This document shows, piece after piece, positions 14,593 through 26,354 of a DNA stretch of 64,000 nt. The translations under genes and the position numbers were made by a program. The DNA comes from Chytridium lagenaria. Lineage: Eukaryota > Chytridiomycota > Chytridiomycetes > Chytridiales > Chytridiaceae. Under the pieces are notes generated by a model. It had not been told where the DNA came from. It was given only the letters and a program-made list of their open reading frames with translations, and ran no database searches. Numbering within the stretch: position 1 is the first letter of the stretch; every line of letters starts with the position of its first letter. Where the stretch lies: positions 62,001-126,000 of the forward strand of contig JAHLKC010000028.1 of NCBI GenBank assembly GCA_025449115.1, written 5' to 3'.

Positions 14593-16827
14593 TCACCTTT
14601 TCCTTCCTGGTCGATACGAGATGTTATCGTACATCAAACCAGTATCACTGATTATAAAAACACCGGCACAGCAGCACAACATAGTACCGTGGTATACAAC
14701 GATGATACTGTGAGTGAGACCGCCTTGGCTTCTTCAAAGCTATCCCGAAAATTGATGCCCAACATTTTCTCATCGATAGCAAGAGATATAGCATCAAAAA
14801 TCATCAAAACTACCCATTTGACGAGAACCCGCTCGACAAAAATTGGTAATGAAAGGGCATAGTATGATGCGGCCCATGTTGACGCGTCAGGTAGAGTGGC
14901 GAATAGCAGGACAATAACGGATGATGACATAAAAGCAGCCATGTCAGCTTGCATGAGACCAATACGAAAAAAGCCGTGTTTGACTGTGAGATGCTGAGGT
15001 ACGAAAGGTCTCTCATCCCCAATGAGCATACTGTTCCTGTCAATTGATGTATCTATAAATATATGAGAGTTTTCAGTCTTCCTGGTATCTTCTTCAAATA
15101 AAGGGAGATCATGAGGTATATTCATCAGTCCTGGTGGCGTAGGAGGAGTTTTATCATTCAGTTCTTTAACGGCGGTACAGTTATATTCGTCTTCGATCAT
15201 TTCATCATCATCAGCTGCTCCTCCAGAGCCTCAAGTCTCGAATCACCTTCATCAAAGACGCTGCTAACACGGGCCGACGAACGCCCACCTATCATGCTAA
15301 GAGAAGACCGAACGGATAAAGAAAATTGCATCTTCTTTACCGAGGGAGTTGCTGAAGTTGTCGGGAAAACGTTAATTCGATTGCAGCTCTACTAAACCGT
15401 GTACCTGAAGCTTTCCTCCAGGTGGCATTATTTTTAGGATCAAAGGCACCCAGAGCCATCCCGTCAGCGGCATCTGACGCTTCATTTTGCTCGTCTCCAA
15501 TTGTTTTAATGTACCCTGTCAACTGGGATAATGTGGTCGCACTTTTAAGTGGATCATGAGGTGATAGAGTAGATGCAGTCGAATCGACTACCTCTTCAGA
15601 ATTATGTACGAGCGGTGGTTCCACCTTAACCCTTTTCTGGTCCTTTTTAACTGTCTCCAGAGAATATAGCACGCAACAAGTCGTTCCAGAAGAGTGCACG
15701 CAACGTTTCCGGCAAGTGAAGGGTAGAATATTTCTCTAGATGGGCTTCTAAGAACAAGAAGATATCCAATTGTATCCCACAGTAGTCTCTGCCTAAACCA
15801 TTGTGAGTGTTTTACATCCACTTCGTCAATGCTCACCCTATCATAAAAGCTTGCTGACGTATTTTCGGTAAAAGTCGTCAGCTTACTCAATGTCCTTGTT
15901 AGACTTATTACCTCGGTGGCATTAACGGAAATTTCAGTTTCTCGATCCTGGGGAGCCGGAGTCTTCCAAATTATACGGACTGAACGTCCCAAAAATCCAC
16001 TGCGTACTTTACTATAGGGTAGCTATTCAAAGAGGTTTAAAGGGTCAGAAAATTTTAATCGTAGATATTACAACTCACAGGATTACGTTGTAGAGGATAG
16101 ACAAGACGTATGTTGATGTATACTCGAGCTCTGCACCCTTTGATTGAGTAATGACCTTGTCATTTCTTCTGTTTGAGAAAACTAGACTCATGACCGCGAC
16201 GATGCTGACGCATAACAAGAAATGAGATCAAAAGGACCATAACTTGCAAGTACTTACAGAAAAACCACCAAAAGAAAGCCAAAAATAAGCACAGGAGCCA
16301 ACACTTTCACTATGCCCTTAACAGTAAGTTGGACACCGTAGAAGATTGGATTTGTAATGAGAGCTCCAATGAAAAAAGCTGGTAGGATACCCATCAAAAT
16401 GATGTCACTGATTGCTGAGGTGAGGAAAACTCCACCACGCTAATACAACCGATCCTGTAGTAACTATGTATATGATTGTGGCTATCACCGAGGCTGGGAC
16501 CTGCTGGCCAAAGATAGCAATTTGTTTTGTGGCAAATATAGCCACACCCGAGATTCTGAAAGCTCATACTTAATAGATGATTTCTTCACTCAAGAACAGA
16601 ATCATAAAGAAAATATCTATTTACCTCATAAAAAAAAAGATAGATAAGCCAAAGAAAATGGCCTCGTCTTTAAATGGGACTTTATCCGTATCCAGACATG
16701 TCGCGTGGAATATGAATCTCATGCTAATAATCAGAACCGAGGCGCCCCCGGCAATACACGCAGCCCGAGACGCTGCCAAAAGAATACATATTCGGAAGGG
16801 TTTAGAGATGTCATGGATCCAGTTCAT
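14593..16827 (-). pseudogene. Polytopic membrane-protein family, copy B (divergent, frameshifted)
   Basis: It starts MNWIHDISKPFRICI and follows the family exon plan. Recognisable pieces are VPFKDEAIFFGLSIFFFMR, a two-helix segment (IAIFGQQVPASVIATIIYIV, then MGILPAFFIGALITNPIF), a DRETEISVNATEV cytoplasmic end, LLWDTIGYLLVLRSPS, the polar loop, HGFFRIGLMQADMAAFM, LFATLPDASTWAASYYAL and a C-terminal ISYRPGRKR. Frame changes are needed near 16430, near 15650 (after LKRTRKG) and near 14655 (a T-run before IISDTGLM). The conserved final Trp is replaced by the stop. VDFADGVKE has become INFRDSFEEAK. It is the most divergent of the readable copies and is probably non-functional, unless the indels are consensus errors. 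Confidence 0.65.
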
Positions 16828-17678
16828 GAAGCCCTCTGCGCTGTTTTTCCCGAGTGAGTCTTAAGTTATGTATGCATTTTACATTTGACGATTTGGAAGC
16901 GATAATCGCGTCAATCTTTCACTCCTCTGAACCGCAAGGGATTTACCTTTCCGCCGATCACGTTGTTTCAGTGTTATTTCAAACGACCAAGGTTTGTTGA
17001 CCCCTCCTCACCTAGCAAGTATATTTTATTGCTGCACACAGATATATATCACTTGCGCTTGGCCATCATCGAGCTGACTAGATGAGTTATTTGAATATTT
17101 CTAAAGACATTAAACCCATAGATTCAAGTCCAAACACATAAGCAGTGCTTCGATAGATTAGAATGAAGAAAATGCGAACGCGCATGCATGTCTCCAATTA
17201 GTTCCTCCAAAATCGACGTTTCTAGCGTTGTTTCATGAATACTATACCTTTATATTTTAAATTTGGAAAACACGAAGGGAGAGTTGCAACAACGTTTTTA
17301 ATTGGTAGCATCATAAATAATAAACAAATAGAATAGTAAAAAAAAGTTAGTATTTGTTCGTGCCCAGGGCTTCTTCGCAGCACCCCACGACAGAAACCAA
17401 CAGCTCATGCGTTTAGGATAGACATCTTCTATTCGACACTGGCAAAATTTCTGTACCGAGGCCCACATGCGAAGCTTTTTGTGCAATTAAACACATTAAG
17501 CAAAAAACGTCTTTACTTGATGAAAGCCGGCCGCAATTCAGATAGAAACGCCATCATTTAAACGAACCGGATATTGCAATGCTGTTACCCCGAATGGCTG
17601 ACGAGGGGATTCAAGTGGAACGTTAAAGATATAGATTCAATGATTAACTTTTATTGACTGCTGCAGATATCATTGACA
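16828..17678. other. Intergenic region between copies B and C
   Basis: About 850 bp. No gene, repeat or RNA recognised; open frames here are short and without domains. Confidence 0.5.
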
Positions 17679-19953
17679 TCACCAGCGTCTCCGCCCCGCA
17701 GAATATGAAGGTGATGTAAAAAGAACTCCAGTATCAGCAATGAGGTAAATTCCTGCTAAGCAAGTAATCATCCCGACAAAGTACAAATATGTTCCCGATG
17801 ATAGCTTGGCGAGACGAGATTCCTTCACCCCTTCGGCAAAATCCAGATTTAAAATTCTTGCCTCCATGAACAGAGTCAGTATGTCCATAGAAGCACATAT
17901 GGCGGAGCCACATATAAATCTAGTCAGGAAGACAAGGCCAGTTACTTCGTAATAACTGACGTGCCATCGCGGAATTTCGGGTATGGTGACAAAGAGAAGG
18001 ATAATTAAACAAGCAACCCAATAGGCACACCAGTCCGCAGTGAGAATACCGACTCTTAAGAAGGCGTGTTTTTTAAATTGGTGGAGTGGAATGAAGAGTG
18101 CGGGAGGGTCAGAGGAGTCTTCCTGTTGTAATTCTTGAGGAGAGAGATTGTGGCCAGACGTTTTTGAAGTGGGAAGAGATTCATCATCTTGGCCGTTAGC
18201 AGAATTAGTTGAGGATATATGCTCGATATCCGATGTATAACCGGTATTTTGCTCTGCAAATAAAGAGGAGGCGTTTTTGATTACGCGAGTTTGCCGCGAA
18301 GGAACCCCTTGGCCCCCTTCCGGCGTGTTATCTATTTTCGCAAAAAAGTTTTAAAGAATGGCAAGAGAGGCTATTTTATATGATGGAACTTCACATACCT
18401 CCCAGAATCATTCGTATACTGACACCATTTTTGCTTTTATACATTAAATCCTGATCTTCCGCTTCCGAAGCTGCAAACGCTTTCATCGCTAGAGCATCAT
18501 TTGGATCATCCTCGTCAATTGGAGCCGTTCTTTTCACAGTCAGTCGCGATTGAAGCTGCCTGGATAGATACTCATATTTTGGTAATGCTATTTGAGTTTC
18601 AATATCTGCGATAGCAACGTCTACTTGAACTTTTTGAGATTGTCGCTTCATCCACAATGCATTCCCCACTCGATAAATCCCATTATAGCAATAGGTCGCG
18701 ATCAAAGAGGCAAAAAAGATGGACTGGCTTGGGCTGCGAAGAATGAGAATGTATCCAATAGTGTCCCACAAGAGGCGCTGGCTGTTTGACTGTCAGATTT
18801 ACGATGCATAGTAAAATGAGGTAGGCCCATACCCTGTAAAGAAAGCAAACTGAATTTTAAAACGGAAAACATTAGGTACTTTAGTGCCTGGGGACACCTA
18901 ACCTCTGTCGTATTTACCAAGATCTCCTGTTCGCGAGTTTGAGGCTTTGGGGGTGACATCATTCGGAATGCTTTACGATTGAACCAAACCACTATAACCT
19001 TAACACATGGATATCTTGTTGAGCCATATTAAAAACGCGAAACGAAAAATCAGAAAATAAAATGCACTTACAAAACACCAGCAAGAAAGAGCGATAGAAC
19101 GTGTTGCTCGGCGGAAACCTTCAAATTACTTCCGGACTCCTTCAATTCTTCAATATATATCTGATTCCTTGAGTTCGCAATGATCATGCATGTTGTCCCA
19201 ACAGACCTTTGTAAAAGAAATTGATAAGTACGAAATCGATAATCAAGAACTGAAAATCATCAAAATGTTTGATACTTATAAATAAATTTTATGTAATATA
19301 CTCACAAGTGGATCGTGAAAATAACGGGGAACAATACCGTGGACGATATTAAATTATAAATACTCTTTTTCGTAAACTCCACTTTGTAGATAAACCCGTT
19401 GGACATAGCGGCGAAGATAAAGTATATTGGAATATAAATCTTCAGGACAAAGTCGCCCGCGGTCTGGAACACATTTGGAAAGTAGATCCAAATGAGCGCA
19501 AGTACCGTGTAAGCTGTTAGGCCGGCGAAAAAAAATGCAAATGACGGCGAAATTGCCGTTGGGAGCCAACGTGGTCGGTTTCGGGCAAATACTGATGCTG
19601 TGGTTGTTCTGCGTTTTGACGGGTTTTTCGTTGTTTCATTTTTTTGAAAGGTAGAGAAGGTTAGGATTTCATAGACGTTCCTCAACGTCACAAATTTTAT
19701 AAGCCAGCCCGAAAGCGATAGGTTCTAACCTCAGCAATATAAAAGTGCAAATTCCGAAGACGATGGTGTCCTCCTTAGACGGAAGCATATCTGGCCCCTC
19801 TCTTCTCTCGAAGACGAAAACGTTAAATAAAATCTTGAGTATAATGAGGACCACGCAACTGGATCCCGTGATGATTCCTGCCCTGAGCAGGGCCAGCCCC
19901 GCACACGCATGAAAGGGTTGAATTACGGAGTATAGACTTGGTGATGAACTCAT
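17679..19953 (-). CDS. Polytopic membrane-protein family, copy C (intact)
   Basis: Unrecognised family. All exons read without frameshift. Exon 1 (19731/19730-19953) gives MSSSPSLYSVIQPFHACAGL, a first helix and SKEDTIVFGICTFILLR. Exon 2 (19307-19608) gives ASVFARNRPRWLP and three helices. Exon 3 gives VGTTCMIIANSRNQ and LFLAGVL. Exon 4 gives YPCVKVIVVWFNRK and TREQEILVNTTEV. Exon 5 gives LLWDTIGYILILRSPS, a helix and a polar loop. The last exon gives the rest of the loop, HAFLRVGILTADWCAYWVA, PRWHVSYYEV, ASMDILTLFMEARIL, LDFAEGVKESR and SPSYSAGRRRW at the C-terminus. I count about 9-11 membrane helices with one large charged loop between the last two thirds. Phases and splice sites agree with copies D and G. 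Function unknown; a membrane transporter or receptor is possible but unsupported. Confidence 0.75.
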
Positions 19954-20319
19954 ATCTCCTGTAGAGTGCAGCGCTGCTTGACGGAGAACAACCGACTGCC
20001 CATTAGCTCCGCGGTCGATCAGGAGTCGTGTGCAGGTGGCCTAAAGCTTCAGATTATGCCGCGCTTGAGATGGGATTTTCTTTGCACAGATGATTTTTGA
20101 GATCTGCTTAAAAGAGATTTCCAGAAGCTTAGAGTCCACTCAAAAGCCTGGGGATTTACAGTCTATCTTTCGTGAACCCGAAAGATGGTCTGGTGGCATT
20201 ACTGCTTGTTACCATGCAAAACAAAATGAAATAATTATACCACGATGGGATCACTAAATCATTTGAGAGGTATATATTCTGACATTAATGTCAAAAAGGT
20301 CATGCGAACAAACACTAAT
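19954..20319. other. Intergenic region between copies C and D
   Basis: 366 bp containing the presumed promoter of copy C. Nothing else recognised. Confidence 0.5.
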
Positions 20320-22627
20320 TTACTCAAAACCCCAACGTTTTCGTCCCGCGATATACGTTGGTGATGAGTTCATCAAAGCGTCAGCAATGACGAACGGCCC
20401 AGCAATAGAGGCTATGTACCCGAGTAAATGCAAATAAGCTCCCCATGACAATGATGCGACGCGGCATTCCTTTACTCCATCCGCAAAGTCCACGCGTAGA
20501 ATGCTGGCCTCACAGAAGAGAGATACCGAATCCATGATGGCAATTATGGCGGACCCAACAAATAGTCGTGTAAATAGGACAGGGACAGGAACTTCGTAGT
20601 AAGCGCTACTCCATATCGGAGCTTCGGAGAGGGTTGCGAAGAGGAGGATGACGCATGCGGCAACCCAATAGCAGGACCAATTTGCTAAAAGTAGCCCAAT
20701 TCTCAAGAACGCGTACTTGACTGGCTCTGAGATAGGCAGGAAGATCGACTCAGAAAAGGCTGACGGCTCCACAGATACAATTTGATGCGAAGCGAAGTCA
20801 ACCTCAGGAAGGCTGGTATCACAGGCTTCCAGCACGGGAAGAGATCGTATCGTATAATTGGGTTCAACCATTTCTGCGCTGCTTTTCGGACTTTCAAGAG
20901 TGGCGGCGGTTAATGATGAATGATTAATTACTAAAATCTCGTCCGTCTTTTTTCTCTCCCTTATCAAGTCCAAGTAGGTTTTTTTGAGCGATTAGTCGTT
21001 TAAATGCAGTTTTTATGTACTGCATGGCGACATCGATCTTAGCTATTGATGGAAAGTTAGATGTTAAAAAAATTAGCGGGAGCCCAAAACCAGAATACCT
21101 GTCAAATTAATTATAGTTTCCGTTGCATTCTTGGTAATGGTTTCGCGCGCAGTCTTCTCGGCCTCAGAAGGATTGAATGCGGTGATAAGCACACCGTCAT
21201 TACCATCATTTTCAATATTTTGTGAGTCTCTTAATGCCACAGAAGGGGAAGGTTGGCCCAATGAATGGTTATCAGGATGTGGAATTTCGGCAATGACGAC
21301 TTGGCTATCTCTATCCACGTGCTTGTTCTGAGGCTGCACAGTTGCTTGAGATTTCCTTCGAAACCACATAGCTTTAACGGTATGATACAGGACATTGTAT
21401 AGACAGGTGGCTACAAGGGATAAATAGAAAAGAGTATCGTTTGGAATTCGAAGAATAATAAGATAACCGACAGCGTCCCAGAGAAGAGTGCTCCTGGCAA
21501 ATGAGAAATTAAGCATGTATATATATATATATATAAATTTACCCCGTGACTACTGTAAACTGCGGAAAGTAATATTTGAACGATAGAAATAATTAGTTAT
21601 CTTACTCAGCCATTATCTCTTACCAGAGTTGTGTTTGACGCGATCTCTTCTATGCGATTTCGAGGAATTGGAGGGGCGGCGAAAGAGAAAGTTTTTTGGT
21701 TCAGAAAGGTAACTGCATATTTGAGAAGAGGGTATCTTTGAATATATCCAACCACAATTTTTTAGTACATTAAAAGAAATTAGGTTTTTTTGGGATCGTG
21801 CTCATAAATGCTTACATCGCAGCCACCAAAAATCCAGTCAAGAGCTGTTGATCGATCGACACGCTGCCGCCGTTATCATACTTTTTCAAATTTATGAGGT
21901 ATCCTTCATTCCTGATGTTGGTGATTACCAAGCAAATGACCCCTATTGACCTTGATAAGGTTAAAACTGAGTTAAGGTACTAGAATTGATAAACAAATAA
22001 AAACGAGTAAAACCTATGAAACTTACAACTCCAGAAACATCACGGTTTGGAGCATCAACACGACAATTAAGTATATGAGCACGCTCGCTAATGTCTTTGT
22101 ATTTACCGCAAGAGCCAGGTTGGTAAGAAATAACGAAAATACATAAGACACTGGGAATATGATTTCGCCAGCGAAGGTAAGAGCTGTCTCAAAGGTTCCG
22201 GGAAAGCGCAGCCAAATTAATGATATAGTGACGTAAAAGAGAATTCCTAGAATGATATACGCTGCAAGCGGTGGAATAGTCGAAAGGAGCCAAACCGGAC
22301 GACGACGAGCGAGGCCTAAGTTGTTAACAAGCGCTCTGGAAGTAGGAAGTAAGAAATGACTAAAGTAAGTGTACTGGATAGAAGAAACGACACTAGACCT
22401 CACCTAAAGCTTAAATATGTGCAAACTCCAAAAATGACGGCCTCTTCTCGGAATGGCAGAACCTGGGACCCCTCTCGCCTGTCAACGACAAGGCCTTGAA
22501 ACAAAAACTTAAGGACTACGAGAAAACAAAAGCACGATGCTGTGATGATTCCCGAGCGAAAGAGGGCCATCTTGGTACATTCATGCAGTGGTTTAAAGAA
22601 TCCGATCAAAACTAGGAATAGACTCAT
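20320..22627 (-). CDS. Polytopic membrane-protein family, copy D (intact)
   Basis: This is the best-preserved member with copy C. Start ATG at 22627 (MSLFLVLIGFFKPL). Segments in order: first helix ending in VVDRREGSQ, FREEAVIFGVCTYLSFR; exon 2 LARRRPVWLLS with three helices; exon 3 SIGVICLVITNIRNEG to LLTGFLVAAM; exon 4 YPLLKYAVTFLNQKTF and RIEEIASNTT; exon 5 LLWDAVGYLIILRIPND, a helix and WFRRKSQ, then about 90 polar residues ending in the conserved AFNPSEAEK and TITKNATETI; last exon with TIRSLPVLEACD, FLPISEPVKYAFLRIGLL, NWSCYWVAACVILLFATL, WSSAYYEVP, MDSVSLFCEASILRVDFADG, a helix, and SPTYIAGRKRWGFE. The extra GFE after RKRW is unique to this copy. The promoter side shares a 40-odd bp block with the ferritin-like copy at 30.5 kb. 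Confidence 0.76.
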
Positions 22628-23688
22628 TGTCTTATTACTGGAAGACGCTGCCTTGAATAACAAGTCGTGTTGAAAATAGAGTAATTAAGGCTGATGCAAC
22701 CTCGTACCAGGCATCACGATGCCGGCAGAATTCATTATGTCCTCGCTGTGTCAAAAGCCTAACTGCGAAGGATGCAGTTTCTCGATGGGATGCAGTTCAA
22801 CGGTATTATTAAACGAGATTTTCAAAAAGTAACAAAAGGAGGCTCAGATTACCTAGGAGAATTGGCCAAAACATGAGCGTATAATCCACTCTATGCTCCT
22901 TTGGTTTAAAATATTGTAATTCCAATTGAAGGGGGAGGGTTATTATGCATGAGGGGTTGAAATGAAGGGTTAGGATTTCAATAGTTTATACACCACAGAA
23001 TGTAGTAAAGCAAAAACAATAATGAGAGCACTTACAAACATGCCGTTTCAACTTTCCATCCCATTGCAGGCGTGCGACGGTTTACCCTCCGTGAAGAACT
23101 TCGTTTCGACAATTTAAATATAAATATTACGTTCGATGTTTTTGGAAAGAGTGGCCGATGTCAACCATGACTTTGTGCAGTTTCCAGGAGATAATAATGC
23201 AACAAATTGCGTGTGCATCATGAGGGCAACATTGACTAGGGGTAACACCGGCACGATAGGCCAATGGACTCTGCCTCTGTTGTTTGGCAAGAATAAAGGA
23301 GATTAGAATTAGACACTAATTTAAGAGCTTGACAGTAAATGAAAAAAGATAAGGTGTTTGATATAAATATACCAAGATGATTCAATGAGGTTTACTCTAT
23401 TTTTACAAAGAAAAGTGTGAAATCGACGGTGAAGCAGCTAATCGCGATGACTTTTAGCACTCCCGCACTCCTTGACCTGGCCCCTAACCTCGACCTTTGA
23501 TTGTGATCAAAAAAATGAATAGCAAATATTACGGCGCCAGGTTTTGGTCATCGCGATCATAAAAAAAAAGTGATAATAGACTTTCACGTATTTACTGCCC
23601 ACGCAAAGGCGAAGCAACATAATGGCATTATTAAAAAATACAGTATACTATGAATATCGATGCAGGCAGATTTGAGCCGCCGATTGAA
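22628..23688. other. Intergenic region between copies D and E
   Basis: About 1.06 kb with no gene supported. It contains a repeat block at about 22890-22935 (TTTAAAATATTG, then CAATTGAAGGGGG) that recurs at 30515-30575 upstream of the ferritin-like pseudogene. Confidence 0.5.
22890..22935. repeat. Short repeat shared with 30515-30575, copy 1
   Basis: GCTCcTTTGgTTTAAAAtATTGtAATTcCAATTGAAGGGGG at this site matches the 30.5-kb block with about 80 percent identity (lower case marks some differences). It lies upstream of the minus-strand copy D start. Confidence 0.5.
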
Positions 23689-25909
23689 TCACCAACGTCT
23701 TCGTCCAGCAATGTACGTTGGCGATGAATTGAATAGAGCGTCAGCAATAATAAACGGCCCAGCGATAGAAATTGTGTATCCGAGCAGATGCAGATACGCC
23801 CCAGACGAAAGTGATGCGACGCGACATTCTTTCACCCCATCTGCAAAATCAACGCGTAAGATCTTGGCTTCAATGAATAATGACATCGCATCCATGATGG
23901 CACATATAAATGACCCAACCAATACTCTCGTAAAGAGAACAATGATAGGGACGGCGTAGTACGTCGCACTCCATACAGAAGCTTCCGGAAGGGTGGCGAA
24001 AAGTAATATAACGCTCGCTGCAACCCAATAGCAGGACCAATTTGCAGATAGAAGACCGATTCTCAGAAACGCGTACTTAGCCGGCTCTGAAAGAGGGAGA
24101 AAGACTGACCGAGGCTCTTCCGGAGCGATTTTAATCCCAGAAGAAGACAATGTTTCAGAGGTTGCCAGCACCGGAAGAGATCGTATGGAGTATGAAGAGC
24201 GTTTTTCTTTCAAGCAATCGGTATTGTAATCCACAGAAGCGATATTCCATTGTATAGGTTGAGTTTTTGAATGCTCACACTCGGCCATCGAAGTTGAGGA
24301 ATTCGATCTGAGAATACTTCAGCAAACGAACTTCTTATATGCTCATCTCCTGCACTTTAAATGAGATTAAGGTGATCTATTGTTAGTAAAGGAACTAATT
24401 ATTTCAAGCTTCTACTATTAGCAATCCTAATGTTCATTTGCTTCCTAATATTGCATCTTGCACCGTTTCTCAGCCCGAGAAGGATTGAAAGCTGTTACAA
24501 GTACAGTGCGTTAACATCATTATGGTATTTAGGAGATTCTTCAGCGCCGTTGATGCAATAAGCTGCCTGCATCCGGCTTATAACCGTCTTGTGCTTTGGA
24601 TAATGCGCTCTCGCTTTCCGTGTCCCACAGTCGTTCTGAACCTGCACAGTCGCTTCTATTCGTCTTCGAGCAATATGCTTATGATATTGTTGACGAGATT
24701 GCATAGACAATCGTGACAAATGAAATGTAAATATGACGTTGCTTGGAATTCTAAGCATAATGAGTATCCAATGGGTCCAGAGAAGTGCACCCTGGATAGC
24801 GTAAATCACTGTAAGAATGTACGTACAACTAACAAGATAAGTTACCCTGTGACATTGTAAACTAATCAAGTTAGAGAAGATTGAGATTAGATTGGGGTTT
24901 ACTAGGAGGATAGCTTCGATATTCACCAGGGTAGTATTTGACACAATTTCCTCCATTCGCTTTGTGAATTGGGACGGTGAAAGCGAACGTTTTGGCTAAT
25001 AAAATGACCGTGTATTTAAGAATGGATAGCTGGAGTTGAATAAGAGTTGTTGTCATAGAAGGCAACGACCAAACATTAAAGATATCAGTACATGACTAAT
25101 AAAAAAGAAACAAATAACGGAATATTAATACATACATCGGCCCACTAAGATCTGTTATTACTTTGGTCGATGGATACGCCTCCATAACATTATAAACTCA
25201 AGATTTATAAAAGCTTTCATTTCTAATGTTGGTGATGACGAGGCAAGAGACGATATGTTCTTGAAGGAAGTTATAGTGAATGAAAGAACATGTAAAACTC
25301 ATGAACTTACAGCTCAAGAAAATGACTACTTGGAGCATGTACACTATTATAAAGAATGCGACAGCGCTACCAGAGTGTTCGTATTTACTTTCATAGCAGA
25401 TTGCTAGCAAAGGCGCGAGGCAAAGATACAGGCACCATAATCTGGCCAATAAATTGGGAATCACTGTCGAAAAGGTTTGCGGAAAGCATATCCAATTGCG
25501 ATTACACTCGATAGCAAAAATTCCTACAACAATATATGCCACTATTGGAGAATAGCCAGGGGAGCCAACCGGTTGTAGCGAGCAAAACCATATTATTACG
25601 AACGCTCTAAATCATGAATGAAATCCGAATGTATAGTAAGTTTATACATTCTATAATCTTTTCAGCAGCGAAAAGAAAAAGAATAATTTTGACTTCACCT
25701 GAAGCTCAAATATATGCAAACTCCAAATAGTACAGCATCCTCCCGATAAGGAAAAAATAGAATCCTCTCGCTGTCTATGACAGTGGCTTGAAATAGACTT
25801 GAGCACAGTGAAAGCACAAAAACAATGCTGTGATAACTCCAGATCGAAACAGGGCCCTGTACATGTACGCAACGGTTTGAAGAATTCGAGCACGCAGTAT
25901 TAGAATCAT
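23689..25909 (-). pseudogene. Polytopic membrane-protein family, copy E (intact last exon, broken 5' half)
   Basis: The last exon (23689 to about 24290) is intact and very close to copy D: SIRSLPVLATSE, FLPLSEPAKYAFLRIGLL, NWSCYWVAASVILLFATL, WSATYYAVP, MDAMSLFIEAKILRVDFADG and SPTYIAGRRRW. Upstream the gene is badly decayed. The LLWD block is degraded (ALLWTHWILIMLRIPSN), the following loop is frameshifted, exon 4 survives as ILKYTVILLAKTFAF with a broken NTT end, exon 3 as CLVITNIRNESF, exon 2 as YIVVGIFAI and LLAICYESK, and exon 1 as ALFRSGVITALFLCF followed by an early stop. The intact last exon beside a dead 5' half suggests late decay, or gene conversion of the last exon from a neighbour. 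Confidence 0.72.
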
Positions 25910-26354
25910 AATGCCCTTGTATTCAACGGCGTCTCCTAGATGATAATGTTTGAGGTTCTTGAAGATGGGAGTTGCTTCTTAGGCGTAAACGTGCCGACAG
26001 AGACATTCTCTTCGCTTGCCTACGTCTAGCTCGATACGATATATCTTCTGATCTGGGGCCGTGATGGATTGTATTATATGCGACTTACAAATAAGTTTAA
26101 AGTTTACAACTGAATACCAAAGAGATCACCAGTACGTACAGATCTCCACTATCTATGTTTAGACCGGCATGTACCGTTGAGGGTGTTTTCCTCAAACAAG
26201 TATACCGAACGATATTCTCAAATCAACTAAATCCGCCCAGAGGCTTGTTCAATTGGGCTTATGCACGCGACAACGATGATAATACAAATATTACAGTAGC
26301 ATTGGATTATGATCAAAGTCTTGGTATATTGAAGCCTCGTTACAACCCCCATTA
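25910..26354. other. Intergenic region between copies E and F
   Basis: 445 bp, no feature recognised. Confidence 0.5.
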
